Positions 15,978-26,675 of a stretch of 32,321 nucleotides of DNA are shown here, piece after piece (positions within the stretch are counted from its first letter, which is position 1; each line of letters begins with the position of its first letter). This DNA is from Lachnospiraceae bacterium. Lineage in GTDB: Bacteria; Bacillota; Clostridia; Lachnospirales; Lachnospiraceae. The translations under genes and the position numbers were made by a program. The stretch spans positions 1-32,321 of the forward strand of contig JAJPXQ010000046.1 of assembly GCA_021205385.1 (NCBI GenBank). Reading direction: 5' to 3'. The notes under the pieces are model-generated. The model made no database searches. It was not told the DNA's origin and saw only the letters and a list, made by a program, of their open reading frames with translations.

Positions 15978-16463
15978 GTGACAGAAAAGGCAAGAGGGAC
16001 TGCCCGGCGCTGGTGCCGCTTTTTCTTTGGCATCTATTTGATCGCGCTGGTTTATTTTCTCCTCTTCTCAGAGGAATGGGGGCGCTCCGCTCTTACGGGC
16101 ACGTATCGCTACAACCTCGTGCCATTTCGGGAGATTGGGCGCTATCTGAAGTATCGTGAGCAGATAGGAATGGGGCGTGTGCTCCTGAATCTTGCTGGAA
16201 ACGTAGTGGGATTTATCCCCTTCGGAGGGCTGGTCCCGGTTCTCAGCAACAGAAAAATGAGTTTTTTCCGGGTGCTTCTGCTCAGCTTCGAGGTGAGCCT
16301 GTTTGTCGAACTTGCGCAGCTGGTGCTGCAGGTGGGCAGCTGCGATGTGGATGACATTCTGCTCAATATATTCGGAAGCTGCCTGGGTTATTGTCTGTAT
16401 CGGCTGGCGGCATGCTGTCTGCGGCGTAGAGATTCGCGGGAGGAAGAACGCGGTGCCTGGTAA
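15978..16463 (+). CDS. VanZ-like membrane protein
   Basis: 161 residues with about four membrane helices and the VanZ-family pattern YRYNLVPFREI, then LLNLAGNVVGFIPFG and SCDVDDILLNIFGSCLGY. VanZ of the teicoplanin gene cluster gives slight glycopeptide resistance, but most homologues are of unknown role, and nothing here points to resistance. The GTG at 15978 is preferred because GGGAGGA lies seven bases before it; an ATG two bases earlier is out of frame and hits a stop at once. Its end overlaps the next gene by 11 bases. Confidence 0.82.
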   Translation: MTEKARGTARRWCRFFFGIYLIALVYFLLFSEEWGRSALTGTYRYNLVPFREIGRYLKYREQIGMGRVLLNLAGNVVGFIPFGGLVPVLSNRKMSFFRVLLLSFEVSLFVELAQLVLQVGSCDVDDILLNIFGSCLGYCLYRLAACCLRRRDSREEERGAW

Positions 16464-16773
16464 AAGTGAACTTGAATTTGATGAAAAAAAGCATTCCCGC
16501 CCGGGAATTATTTCCAGCGTGCTCGGCGTTCTTGTTCTGCTGGCCGATGTGATCGTGCTGGTGATGGCCTATATGCAGAGTGGACAGGCGGGAAAGATCA
16601 TTGGAGTGACCGGTTTTCTGGCAATGTGGGTGGCCCTGGTGGGGCTCTTCTACGGAGTTCGCGGACTTCGTGAAACGGAGACGAAGAGATTATTTCCACG
16701 CTTGGGTTTCTGGCTGAATCTGCTGCTGCTGGCAGGTTTTGGCGCGATTTACGCGCTCGGGATGGTGATGTAA
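16453..16773 (+). CDS. Small membrane protein, DUF6142-like
   Basis: 106 residues with a short soluble head (ELEFDEKKHSRPGIIS) and three hydrophobic stretches (about 20-39, 49-67, 80-104). The FxxKKHSxxGIxS head, a GxxGxxA middle and LFPRLGFWLNLLLL fit what I recall of DUF6142, a family of unknown function common in Lachnospiraceae; I cannot confirm this without a search. The GTG start at 16453 has GGGAGGAA about eight bases upstream and overlaps the VanZ gene, so the pair is probably co-translated. No function can be given. Confidence 0.72.
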   Translation: MPGKSELEFDEKKHSRPGIISSVLGVLVLLADVIVLVMAYMQSGQAGKIIGVTGFLAMWVALVGLFYGVRGLRETETKRLFPRLGFWLNLLLLAGFGAIYALGMVM

Positions 16774-16774
16774 T

Positions 16775-18838
16775 ATGGAAGAATCGATAAAACAGACGGA
16801 ACGCTGGACACTGGCCGTGGAGCGTGTGAGCGAAATCGCGGAAGATCCGGAGGCGGAAGGCGCAGCCGGAGAATATTTTCAGCGGACAGCCGCCTTCCTG
16901 AAGATGATGCTCAGGACCCTGGAGAGGATCGAGGCAGGGGAACTCACGCGCGCTTCGGTGGAGGAGCTCGCAGACTGGAACCGGGAGCTCTATGAGGATA
17001 TCGTGGGGGATGCTTACGCGCACAGTTTTGCAAATCCGGATTATGCCGTTTCCCGCCTGGGGAAGGAGTGCGGTCAGATCCTGTCCTTTGTCTGTGCAGA
17101 GCTGCGCGGCACGATTGTCTATGCGTTTGAGGGACGGCTCACAGAGTTTCTGATCTGCATGGAACTCTTTCTGCAGCTCCATGCGGAGCTCGAGGAAGGG
17201 CAGCTGCCTCCGGCAGAACAGCTGCGCGACGACGTGTACTGGTTTGTTAGCGATTACTGCGATGTGACGGTGACCGCACGGGTGCGGGAGCAGGTCGATC
17301 CATCGCTGTCCTTTGCACGCGACATTATTATGGAAGCGGACCTTCAGGATCCGCGTTATCTCTACCGTTTTGGAGAGTATGTGGGCGACACGGAGCTGCG
17401 GATGAGCGCTTTTCTGAATACCCTGCCGGAAGAGGAGATCGTGAGAATCGCGTCGGTCTTTACGGAGGGATATCGCATCGGCTTTGAAGTCACGGGCAAA
17501 GACCTTTCCAGGAAGAAAACCGTGAATATCCGCTATTGCCTTGGCTTCGAGCGGATCATCCGGGAAGCCGTGAAGAATTTTGCGGCGATGGGTCTTGAGA
17601 GCATTCTTTACCGCGCGGCAGTCAGCCGTGTTAATATGCGTGAAACAAATAAAGTCGGCTACTATGGGACCTCGCCGAACCGGCAGTACGACTACGATCA
17701 CAAGGGCGACGCGGCGCTCTTTATGGACAGCGCTTTTGTGGAGCGCCGGACCGGGGCACTGAGGACCGCTTTTGAAGAGTACAGGGATCTGGCGCGGGGA
17801 CACGCGGGCCCTGCGGTTATGGAGATCTTCGGGGAGACGCCGTTCGTCCCGCAGGTGAAGGAGAGTGCTCTGAAGCTGGATGAAAAGCAGCAGAAAAATC
17901 AGGTGCGGGCCAACAGCCTTGCCGCGCAGATCACGAACGAGTATATTCCGGGCGAGGAGCGCAGCTTTACGATCATCGCTTTTCCGGTGCCGGACATCGG
18001 TGCGCAGTTTGAGGATATTTTCCGGGAGACCGTCCGCATCAACACGCTGGACTACCGGACTTATCAGCGGATTCAGCAGAGGATCATCGATGCGCTCGAT
18101 ACGGGATATGCGGTCCACATCCTCGGGTCCGGTGAAAATCGCACCGACCTCACAGTCGCGCTGGCAAAGCTGCGCGATCCGCAAAAAGAGACCATTTTTG
18201 AAAATTGCGTCGCCGATGTGAATATTCCGGTGGGCGAGGTGTTTACCTCGCCGGTGCTGGAGGGCACGAATGGCGTCCTGCACGTGAGCGGCGTCTATCT
18301 GAACGGACTGCTCTATCAGGATCTCGAGCTGCATTTCCAGGATGGCATGGTCAGCGACTATCGCTGCGGAAATTATGAGGACGAGGAGGAGAATCGTCGT
18401 TATATCCGCGAAAATGTTCTGTACCATCATGACACGCTCCCGATGGGTGAGTTCGCGATCGGCACGAATACAACGGCCTACGTGGCCGCGCGCCGTTATC
18501 ATATCGAAGCACGGATGCCGATTCTGATTGCCGAGAAGACAGGGCCGCACTTCGCGCTTGGCGACACCTGCTATTCCTGGGAGGAGGATACTCCGACCTT
18601 CAATCCGGACGGCAAACAGATTATTGCGAAGGAGAATGCCTGCTCCGCGCTTCGGCAGGAAGATCCGGAGAAGGCCTATTTCAACTGTCACACGGATATC
18701 ACGATCCCCTATGACGAGCTGCAGGAGATCGCAGTGGTCTGCAGGGACGGCAGCCGCATCCCGATCATCCGGGAGGGACGTTTTGTCCTGCCGGGGACGG
18801 AGGAACTGAACGAAGCACTTGATAACGAAGTGTTCTGA
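16775..18838 (+). CDS. M29-family metallo-aminopeptidase with long N-terminal region
   Basis: 687 residues. The C-terminal part (about 330-687) is an M29 aminopeptidase (AmpS/aminopeptidase T group), which removes N-terminal residues from peptides in the cytoplasm with two metal ions. The five expected ligands are in order: E496 (VLEGTNG), E559 (GEFAIGTN), H592 (EKTGPHFALG), H639 and D641 (NCHTDITIP). M29 enzymes are usually about 400 residues; the first 330 here are Glu-rich, mainly helical-looking and not a domain I recognise. No signal peptide is seen. The start at 16775 has only a weak GGGATGGTGATG site and directly follows the DUF6142-like gene. Confidence 0.83.
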   Translation: MEESIKQTERWTLAVERVSEIAEDPEAEGAAGEYFQRTAAFLKMMLRTLERIEAGELTRASVEELADWNRELYEDIVGDAYAHSFANPDYAVSRLGKECGQILSFVCAELRGTIVYAFEGRLTEFLICMELFLQLHAELEEGQLPPAEQLRDDVYWFVSDYCDVTVTARVREQVDPSLSFARDIIMEADLQDPRYLYRFGEYVGDTELRMSAFLNTLPEEEIVRIASVFTEGYRIGFEVTGKDLSRKKTVNIRYCLGFERIIREAVKNFAAMGLESILYRAAVSRVNMRETNKVGYYGTSPNRQYDYDHKGDAALFMDSAFVERRTGALRTAFEEYRDLARGHAGPAVMEIFGETPFVPQVKESALKLDEKQQKNQVRANSLAAQITNEYIPGEERSFTIIAFPVPDIGAQFEDIFRETVRINTLDYRTYQRIQQRIIDALDTGYAVHILGSGENRTDLTVALAKLRDPQKETIFENCVADVNIPVGEVFTSPVLEGTNGVLHVSGVYLNGLLYQDLELHFQDGMVSDYRCGNYEDEEENRRYIRENVLYHHDTLPMGEFAIGTNTTAYVAARRYHIEARMPILIAEKTGPHFALGDTCYSWEEDTPTFNPDGKQIIAKENACSALRQEDPEKAYFNCHTDITIPYDELQEIAVVCRDGSRIPIIREGRFVLPGTEELNEALDNEVF

Positions 18839-18866
18839 TGATAAAATTCCTTAGAGGAGGTACACA

Positions 18867-19379
18867 ATGGCAAAAGTAGGAATAGTCATGGGCAGCGACT
18901 CGGACCTGCCTGTTATGAGCAAGGCTGCGGACGTGCTGGCAAAGCTGGGCGTAGACTTTGAGATGACCATCATTTCGGCGCACCGTGAGCCGGACGTTTT
19001 TTTTGAGTACGCGAAGGGCGCGGAGGCGAAGGGCTTCAAGGTCATCATCGCGGGAGCGGGCAAAGCGGCACACCTGCCGGGCATGTGTGCGGCGCTCTTT
19101 CCGATGCCGGTCATCGGCGTCCCGATGAAGACATCCGATCTCGGCGGTGTCGACTCACTCTACTCGATCGTGCAGATGCCGACCGGCATCCCCGTGGCGA
19201 CGGTCGCGATAAATGGCGGTGCGAACGCAGGGATCCTCGCGGCGAAGATTCTTGCAACGTCGGATGAGGAACTGCTCGGGCGGCTGAAGGCGTATTCGCA
19301 GGAGATGAAGGAGGACGTTGAGGCGAAAGCGGAGAAGCTCGATGAGCTCGGATATCAGACCTATATGAAACAGATGTGA
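18867..19379 (+). CDS. purE: N5-carboxyaminoimidazole ribonucleotide mutase
   Basis: 170-residue class I PurE, which turns N5-CAIR into CAIR in purine synthesis. Motifs: GSDSDL (9-14), SAHRE (37-41) and [12 protein letters not shown] (62-73). The usual Gly of GAGGAAHLPGM is Lys66 here. [15 protein letters not shown] closes the core. A strong GAGGAGG site lies before the ATG. It sits 28 bases after the aminopeptidase with no promoter I can see, so it is probably carried by the same transcript. The partner purK, which makes N5-CAIR, is not in the window. Confidence 0.95.
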   Translation: MAKVGIVMGSDSDLPVMSKAADVLAKLGVDFEMTIISAHREPDVFFEYAKGAEAKGFKVIIAGAGKAAHLPGMCAALFPMPVIGVPMKTSDLGGVDSLYSIVQMPTGIPVATVAINGGANAGILAAKILATSDEELLGRLKAYSQEMKEDVEAKAEKLDELGYQTYMKQM

Positions 19380-19400
19380 CAACAAGGGAGGAACGAGGTT

Positions 19401-20426
19401 ATGGATTATAAAAACGCAGGCGTGGATATTGAGGCCGGTTACCGGTCGGTGGAACTGATGAAAAAGCATGTGCAGGCTACGATGCGGCCGGAGGTACTCG
19501 GCGGGATCGGCGGCTTCTCGGGAGCCTTTTCCCTGAGCGCATACAAGGATATGGAGAAGCCGACGCTCGTGAGCGGCACGGACGGTGTGGGTACGAAGCT
19601 GAAGATCGCTTTCCTCATGGACAAGCATGACACGGTTGGCATCGACTGCGTGGCCATGTGTGTGAACGACATCGCCTGCGCGGGCGGCGAACCGCTGTTT
19701 TTCCTGGACTACATAGCCTGCGGGCGCAATATTCCGGAACGCATCGCCACGATCGTGAGCGGCGTGGCGGAGGGATGCAAGCAGGCCGGCGCCGCGCTGA
19801 TCGGCGGCGAGACGGCGGAGATGCCGGGCTTTTATCCCATCGACGAGTATGACCTTGCAGGCTTCGCGGTCGGTATCGTGGATGAGAAGGATCTGATCAT
19901 CGGAAAGGAGATCCGGGAGGGAGACACGCTGGTCGGTATTGCTTCCTCGGGCGTGCACAGCAACGGCTACTCGCTCGTGCGTCAGGTGTTCCATGTGAAC
20001 GCGCTGAATCTCGCGACTTATTACGACTGCCTCGGTTCGACGCTCGGCGAGGCGCTGATTGCCCCGACGAAGATTTACGTGCAGGCGCTGAAGAGTGTGA
20101 AAGCTGCGGGCGTGAAGATCAAGGGCTGCAGCCATATCACCGGTGGCGGTTTCTATGAGAATATTCCGCGGATGCTGCCGGAGGGCATGCGCGCGGTTGT
20201 GAAGAAGGACGCCTGGCCGAAGCTGCCGATCTTTGGCATGCTGAGGGAAGAGGGCAATATTTCTGAGCAGATGATGTACAATACTTTCAACATGGGCATC
20301 GGCATGGTGCTGGCTCTTGACCCGTCGGATGTGGACAGCGCGATGGCGGCGATCCGCGAGGCCGGGGAGGATCCTTACGTGATCGGCTCGGTGGAGAGCG
20401 GCGAGAAGGGTGTGACATTATGTTAA
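19401..20426 (+). CDS. purM: Phosphoribosylformylglycinamidine cyclo-ligase (AIR synthetase)
   Basis: 341 residues, the usual length. It closes the imidazole ring from FGAM with ATP to give AIR. The ATP/substrate block [20 protein letters not shown] (about 56-75) is typical, followed by [32 protein letters not shown] and the Gly-rich [15 protein letters not shown]. An AGGGAGGAACGAGG site lies upstream, and the stop overlaps purN by seven bases. Its product is the substrate of the PurK/PurE steps, so it is functionally next to purE. Confidence 0.96.
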   Translation: MDYKNAGVDIEAGYRSVELMKKHVQATMRPEVLGGIGGFSGAFSLSAYKDMEKPTLVSGTDGVGTKLKIAFLMDKHDTVGIDCVAMCVNDIACAGGEPLFFLDYIACGRNIPERIATIVSGVAEGCKQAGAALIGGETAEMPGFYPIDEYDLAGFAVGIVDEKDLIIGKEIREGDTLVGIASSGVHSNGYSLVRQVFHVNALNLATYYDCLGSTLGEALIAPTKIYVQALKSVKAAGVKIKGCSHITGGGFYENIPRMLPEGMRAVVKKDAWPKLPIFGMLREEGNISEQMMYNTFNMGIGMVLALDPSDVDSAMAAIREAGEDPYVIGSVESGEKGVTLC

Positions 20427-21043
20427 AACTGGCGGTGCTGGTGTCAGGCGGCGGTACGAATCTTCAGGCGATTATGGATTCGATCGCGGACGGGCGCATT
20501 ACGAATGCGCAGATCGTGACCGTAATCAGCAATAATAAGAACGCCTATGCGCTTACGCGCGCGGAGAAGGCCGGGATTCCCGCACAGTGCATCAGTCCGA
20601 AGGATTATGCAGACAGAGATCAGTTTAATGACGCGCTCCTTGATGCGCTGATCGCGTCAAAGGCGGATCTCGTCGTGCTGGCGGGCTGCCTCGTCGTCAT
20701 GCCGGAGAAGATCGTAGCGCATTTTGAAAACCGGATCATCAACATTCATCCGGCGCTGATCCCCTCTTTCTGCGGGAAGGATTATTACGGCCTGAAGGTA
20801 CACGAGGCGGTGCTTGCGCGCGGCGTGAAAGTGACGGGAGCGACAGTGCATTTTGTGGATAAGGGGACGGACACCGGACCGATTATCCTGCAGAAAGCGG
20901 TTGAAGTGCGGCAGGACGACACGCCCGGGGAGCTGCAGCAGCGCGTGATGCGAGAGGCGGAGTGGGTGATCATGCCGCAGGCGATCAATCTGATCGCGAA
21001 CGGAAAAGTCAGAGTCGAGGACGGAAAGGTGAGATTTCTATGA
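20420..21043 (+). CDS. purN: Phosphoribosylglycinamide formyltransferase
   Basis: 207 residues. It transfers the formyl group of 10-formyl-tetrahydrofolate to GAR. The phosphate loop [11 protein letters not shown] is at 8-18. The catalytic triad known from the family is N108, H110 ([11 protein letters not shown]) and D151 (KGTDTGPII). It starts inside purM (seven-base overlap) and its stop overlaps purD by ATGA, a clear sign of coupled translation. Confidence 0.96.
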   Translation: MLKLAVLVSGGGTNLQAIMDSIADGRITNAQIVTVISNNKNAYALTRAEKAGIPAQCISPKDYADRDQFNDALLDALIASKADLVVLAGCLVVMPEKIVAHFENRIINIHPALIPSFCGKDYYGLKVHEAVLARGVKVTGATVHFVDKGTDTGPIILQKAVEVRQDDTPGELQQRVMREAEWVIMPQAINLIANGKVRVEDGKVRFL

Positions 21044-22314
21044 AGGTACTGATAGTAGGAAGCGGCGGAAGAGAGCATGTGATCGCATGGAAGGTGTCGA
21101 AGAGTCCGAGAGTGGACAAGATCTACTGTGCGCCCGGAAACGCGGGAATCGCGGAGTATGCCGAGTGCGTGGACATCGGCGCGATGGAGTTTGAACGTCT
21201 GGCGGACTTTGCACAGGAGAAGAAGATTGATCTTACGATCATCGGCATGGACGATCCGCTTGTGGGCGGCGTCGTGGACGTCTTCGAGGCGCGCGGCCTG
21301 CGCGTGTTCGGGCCGCGGAAGAATGCGGCGATCCTTGAGGGTTCGAAGGCATTTTCCAAGGACCTGATGAAGAAATACGATATTCCGACTGCGGCCTATG
21401 AGAATTTTGACGATCCGGAAAAGGCGCTTGCATATCTGGAGACGGCGGATTTTCCGATTGTGCTGAAGGCGGACGGCCTCGCGCTTGGCAAGGGCGTGCT
21501 GATCTGCAATACGCCCGAGGAGGCGCGTGAGGGCGTGAAGACGATCATGCTCGACAAGAAGTTCGGCGCGGCCGGCAATCAGATGGTGATCGAGGAGTTC
21601 ATGACAGGTCGCGAGGTGTCGGTCCTGAGCTTCGTGGACGGAAAGACGATCCGCATCATGACCTCCGCGCAGGATCACAAGCGCGCGCTCGACGGCGATC
21701 AGGGACTGAATACCGGCGGTATGGGTACCTTCTCCCCGAGTCCCTTCTATACGGATGAAATCGACGCTTTCTGCAAAGAATATATTTATCAGAAGACTGT
21801 GGACGCGATGGCGGCGGAGGGTCGTCCCTTTAAGGGAGTGATTTTCTTCGGTCTGATGCTCACGGAAAAGGGACCGAAGGTGCTTGAGTACAACGCCCGC
21901 TTCGGCGATCCGGAGGCACAGGTTGTGCTGCCGCGTATGAAGAACGACATCATCGATGTGATGGAGGCCTGTGTGGACGGAACCCTGGAAAATGTAGAAC
22001 TGGAATTTGAGGACAATGCGGCGGTCTGCGTTGTGCTGGCCTCCGACGGTTATCCGGTGAAGTACGAGAAAGGCTTTGAGATCCGCGGCCTTGAGAAGTT
22101 TCAGGGGAAGGACGGTTATTATGTGTTCCATGCCGGGAGCAGATTCTCCGCAGATGGGAAGATCGTGACAAACGGCGGGCGCGTGCTCGGCGTGACCGCG
22201 ACCGGGAAGGATCTGAAGGCGGCCCGCAGCAATGCCTATGAGGCAGTGAAATGGGTTGATTTTGACAATAAATATTGCCGCAGCGATATCGGGAAGGCGA
22301 TCGACGAGGTATGA
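21040..22314 (+). CDS. purD: Phosphoribosylamine-glycine ligase (GAR synthetase)
   Basis: 424 residues, normal for an ATP-grasp PurD. It joins phosphoribosylamine and glycine to give GAR, the substrate of PurN. The N-terminus [18 protein letters not shown] and the ATP-grasp parts VLKADGLALGKGVLIC and LEYNARFGDPEAQVVLPRM (metal/ATP-binding) are clear. The ATG at 21040 overlaps purN by four bases; an in-frame extension 26 codons upstream is only the purN gene in another frame. It is the last gene of the pur set here; purF, purL, purC, purB and purH must lie elsewhere. Confidence 0.96.
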   Translation: MKVLIVGSGGREHVIAWKVSKSPRVDKIYCAPGNAGIAEYAECVDIGAMEFERLADFAQEKKIDLTIIGMDDPLVGGVVDVFEARGLRVFGPRKNAAILEGSKAFSKDLMKKYDIPTAAYENFDDPEKALAYLETADFPIVLKADGLALGKGVLICNTPEEAREGVKTIMLDKKFGAAGNQMVIEEFMTGREVSVLSFVDGKTIRIMTSAQDHKRALDGDQGLNTGGMGTFSPSPFYTDEIDAFCKEYIYQKTVDAMAAEGRPFKGVIFFGLMLTEKGPKVLEYNARFGDPEAQVVLPRMKNDIIDVMEACVDGTLENVELEFEDNAAVCVVLASDGYPVKYEKGFEIRGLEKFQGKDGYYVFHAGSRFSADGKIVTNGGRVLGVTATGKDLKAARSNAYEAVKWVDFDNKYCRSDIGKAIDEV

Positions 22315-22330
22315 AGATTCTGTGAATCAC

Positions 22331-22359
22331 TTGACTTTCCGGGGATAAGGTTTTATGGT
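22331..22359 (+). promoter_or_regulatory. Promoter of the cohesin-like surface protein
   Basis: TTGACT (22331-22336), 17-bp spacer, TATGGT (22354-22359), ending 30 bases before the ATG at 22390. There is no convincing terminator after purD, so read-through from the pur genes is also possible. Confidence 0.7.
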
Positions 22360-22389
22360 AGAGGAATCTGATGAAAGTGGGTTTACTGT

Positions 22390-23733
22390 ATGCGAAATAG
22401 AAAAATTGGACCAGGAAAGACGGGCCTTCTGGCCGCACTCTTCTTTTTGTGTTTTGGCATGACAGCATTCGCCGCTCCATCTGTGGAGGGCGATACAGAG
22501 CTGACAGCTGTGGAAGGTGAGACGGTATCCGCGGAGTTCACGATCACGAGCGATGCCGATATGGAGTCGGCGAAGCTCGAGATTTCTTATGATAAAAGTG
22601 TGCTGACTTATATCTCCGGCAGCGGTGGGAACAATTTCTCCGGCAGCGGCGGGAATGGTACGGTACAGCTCTCCAGTGTGCCGAACTCGGAGAGCACGAC
22701 CTTCACGGTCACGTTCCGCGGAAGCGCGGATGAAGATACGACGCTGGTGATCGCGGCCTGTACGATTGAGGTTGACGGCGAGGAGATCGACGTGCTGGCT
22801 GATGCAGACGAGACGGATGCGGATGAGGAGGATTCCGATGAGGAAGAATCCGACGAAGAGGAGAGCGAGGAGAAGGCCAGCTTCGTCATCGACGAGAGAA
22901 CCTTTTATGTATCTCATCCGGAGGATGTTGAAGGTTTTTCGCTGACTCATATTGATATCCAGGGCATCAGCAGCTCCGTGCGCGAGAGCGATACGATCGA
23001 GGGGCTTTATCTGGTGAAGCTGATCAGCGATAACGGGAGCTACCGGGACTTCTTCGTATACAATCCCGACACGGGGAATGTCATTCCCTATGTTCAGCTT
23101 GAAAGCGGCTCGGACACGGTTATCTTTATCGAGGCGGACGAGGATGTGACGGTGCCGACGCGGTATTCTTATGTTGATCTGGGCTGGGGAGCGAAATACA
23201 CGCTTCCCGCGTATAAGCATGTGACGATCGACGGTGTGGACGAGATTTTTGACGACTCAAACCGTTACCTGATTTATGGAATCAATCAGGACGGCGAGAA
23301 AGGCTGGTACAGTTATGACTATGACACGGGTTCTGTTCAGCTTTTTGATGAGGTCGCCTATGACGGTGAGCAGGCTTATATCACGGAGCTCGAGGAGAAG
23401 GAGGACGGCCTGCGCGACGATCTTGAATATCAGGCAAACCGTTATAATAAGGATATGAGGAGCCGGCTGTGGCTGCTTCTTGCCGTAACGCTGATCGCCA
23501 TTGTACTGCTGAATGTTGCACTGATCCAGCATTTCCGTATCCGCAGACTGAGAAATCCGGAGCCGGAGGAAGAGGAGGAGACAGCGCCGCCGAAGCCGGA
23601 GAAAAAGGAGACCAGCGCAGTTATCGTGGGTAATCTGGAAGAGAATGAGACGGATTTTAATGATCCCGGATCCGAAAGAGAGGCGGATGAAGCCGATGGA
23701 CTGGAGATCATTGATCTGGATGACGATGAATAG
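22390..23733 (+). CDS. Membrane-anchored surface protein with cohesin-like domain
   Basis: 447 residues. A signal peptide (basic head, hydrophobic 12-27, cut near AFA|AP) leads into a cohesin-like beta-sandwich at about 33-137: VEGETVSAEFTITSDADMES and SAKLEISYDKSVLTYIS are typical of that fold. An acidic linker of Asp/Glu/Ser (138-162) separates it from a second beta-rich extracellular region (about 163-330) that I do not recognise. A single helix at about 360-380 spans the membrane, followed by a basic stop-transfer segment and an acidic cytoplasmic tail of about 57 residues. It is alone in its transcription unit. Cohesins bind dockerins in cellulosomes, but no dockerin partner is in the window and similar domains serve general adhesion. 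The cohesin call is moderate. Confidence 0.75.
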   Translation: MRNRKIGPGKTGLLAALFFLCFGMTAFAAPSVEGDTELTAVEGETVSAEFTITSDADMESAKLEISYDKSVLTYISGSGGNNFSGSGGNGTVQLSSVPNSESTTFTVTFRGSADEDTTLVIAACTIEVDGEEIDVLADADETDADEEDSDEEESDEEESEEKASFVIDERTFYVSHPEDVEGFSLTHIDIQGISSSVRESDTIEGLYLVKLISDNGSYRDFFVYNPDTGNVIPYVQLESGSDTVIFIEADEDVTVPTRYSYVDLGWGAKYTLPAYKHVTIDGVDEIFDDSNRYLIYGINQDGEKGWYSYDYDTGSVQLFDEVAYDGEQAYITELEEKEDGLRDDLEYQANRYNKDMRSRLWLLLAVTLIAIVLLNVALIQHFRIRRLRNPEPEEEEETAPPKPEKKETSAVIVGNLEENETDFNDPGSEREADEADGLEIIDLDDDE

Positions 23734-23750
23734 ACTGAGAAAAGAGATGC

Positions 23751-23788
23751 ACGGGGACTGCCACGGGAGGGCGGCCCCCGTTTTTTCT
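23751..23788 (+). terminator. Rho-independent terminator after the cohesin-like gene
   Basis: ACGGGG pairs with CCCCGT and CTGCC with GGCGG around a 7-base loop, followed by TTTTTT. Confidence 0.88.
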
Positions 23789-23807
23789 GTTAAAGTTTGA
23801 ATTCCTG

Positions 23808-23836
23808 TTGACCATGGAAGAATATATTGTTATACT
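23808..23836 (+). promoter_or_regulatory. Promoter of the gntR-clpC-radA operon
   Basis: TTGACC (23808-23813), 17-bp spacer, TATACT (23831-23836). The -10 box lies inside the inverted repeat at 23827-23849, so a bound repressor would block it. Confidence 0.82.
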
Positions 23837-23849
23837 GCAAATATAACAA
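23827..23849. promoter_or_regulatory. Inverted repeat, likely GntR operator
   Basis: TTGTTATA (23827-23834) and TATAACAA (23842-23849) form a perfect 8-bp inverted repeat around CTGCAAA. It covers the -10 box and the start of transcription, 24 bases before a GntR-type repressor gene. That is the expected place and form of an autoregulatory operator. Binding itself is inferred. Confidence 0.72.
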
Positions 23850-23873
23850 TCAAAAGATAAGGACGGAGACAGG

Positions 23874-24242
23874 ATGTATCTGGAAATAGATTTTAACAGT
23901 GATGAGGCATTCTACGTGCAGCTGTGTAATCAGATCATTATGGGTATCGCCACTTCGCGGCTCCGGGAAGGAGATGCACTGCCGAGCGTTCGTCAGCTGG
24001 CCGGAGAGATCGGCATCAACATGCACACGGTGAATAAGGCCTACACGATTCTGCGGCAGGAAGGCTATATACGGCTTGATCGCCGGACCGGAGCAGTCGT
24101 TGCGGTGGACACAGATCGCATGCGTGCGCTCGAGGAGATGAAGCGGGAGCTGCTGGTGACGCTCGCAAAGGGCAGCTGCCGGAATATCAGCCGGGAAGAT
24201 GTACACCAGCTGATTGATGAGATCTATGAGGAATATGTTTAA
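23874..24242 (+). CDS. GntR-family repressor, YtrA type
   Basis: 122-residue transcription regulator with an N-terminal winged helix (about 10-78: YVQLCNQIIMGIATSRLREG, LPSVRQLAGEIGINMHTVNK, EGYIRLDRRTGAVV). A short helical tail of about 40 residues follows, which is the mark of the YtrA subgroup: no large ligand domain, only dimer helices. It is the first gene of a unit with clpC (9 bases on) and radA, in the place where CtsR stands in Bacillus. The inverted repeat over its promoter suggests that it represses its own operon; the signal is unknown. Confidence 0.88.
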   Translation: MYLEIDFNSDEAFYVQLCNQIIMGIATSRLREGDALPSVRQLAGEIGINMHTVNKAYTILRQEGYIRLDRRTGAVVAVDTDRMRALEEMKRELLVTLAKGSCRNISREDVHQLIDEIYEEYV

Positions 24243-24251
24243 GGAGGATTT

Positions 24252-26671
<2,420 letters not shown>

Positions 26672-26675
<4 letters not shown>

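Noticed and set aside
15978..16463. VanZ-like gene as an antibiotic resistance determinant
   Set aside because: No other van genes are near, and VanZ-family proteins are common chromosomal genes without known resistance function.
16598..18691. 697-codon - strand open frame
   Set aside because: Antisense to the M29 aminopeptidase, whose motifs and metal ligands are clear; no ribosome site or domain in the shadow.
20785..22131. 448-codon - strand open frame
   Set aside because: Antisense to purN/purD with no recognisable domain.
22317..22329. GATTC-TGT-GAATC hairpin after purD
   Set aside because: Five base pairs and no T-run; not a credible terminator.
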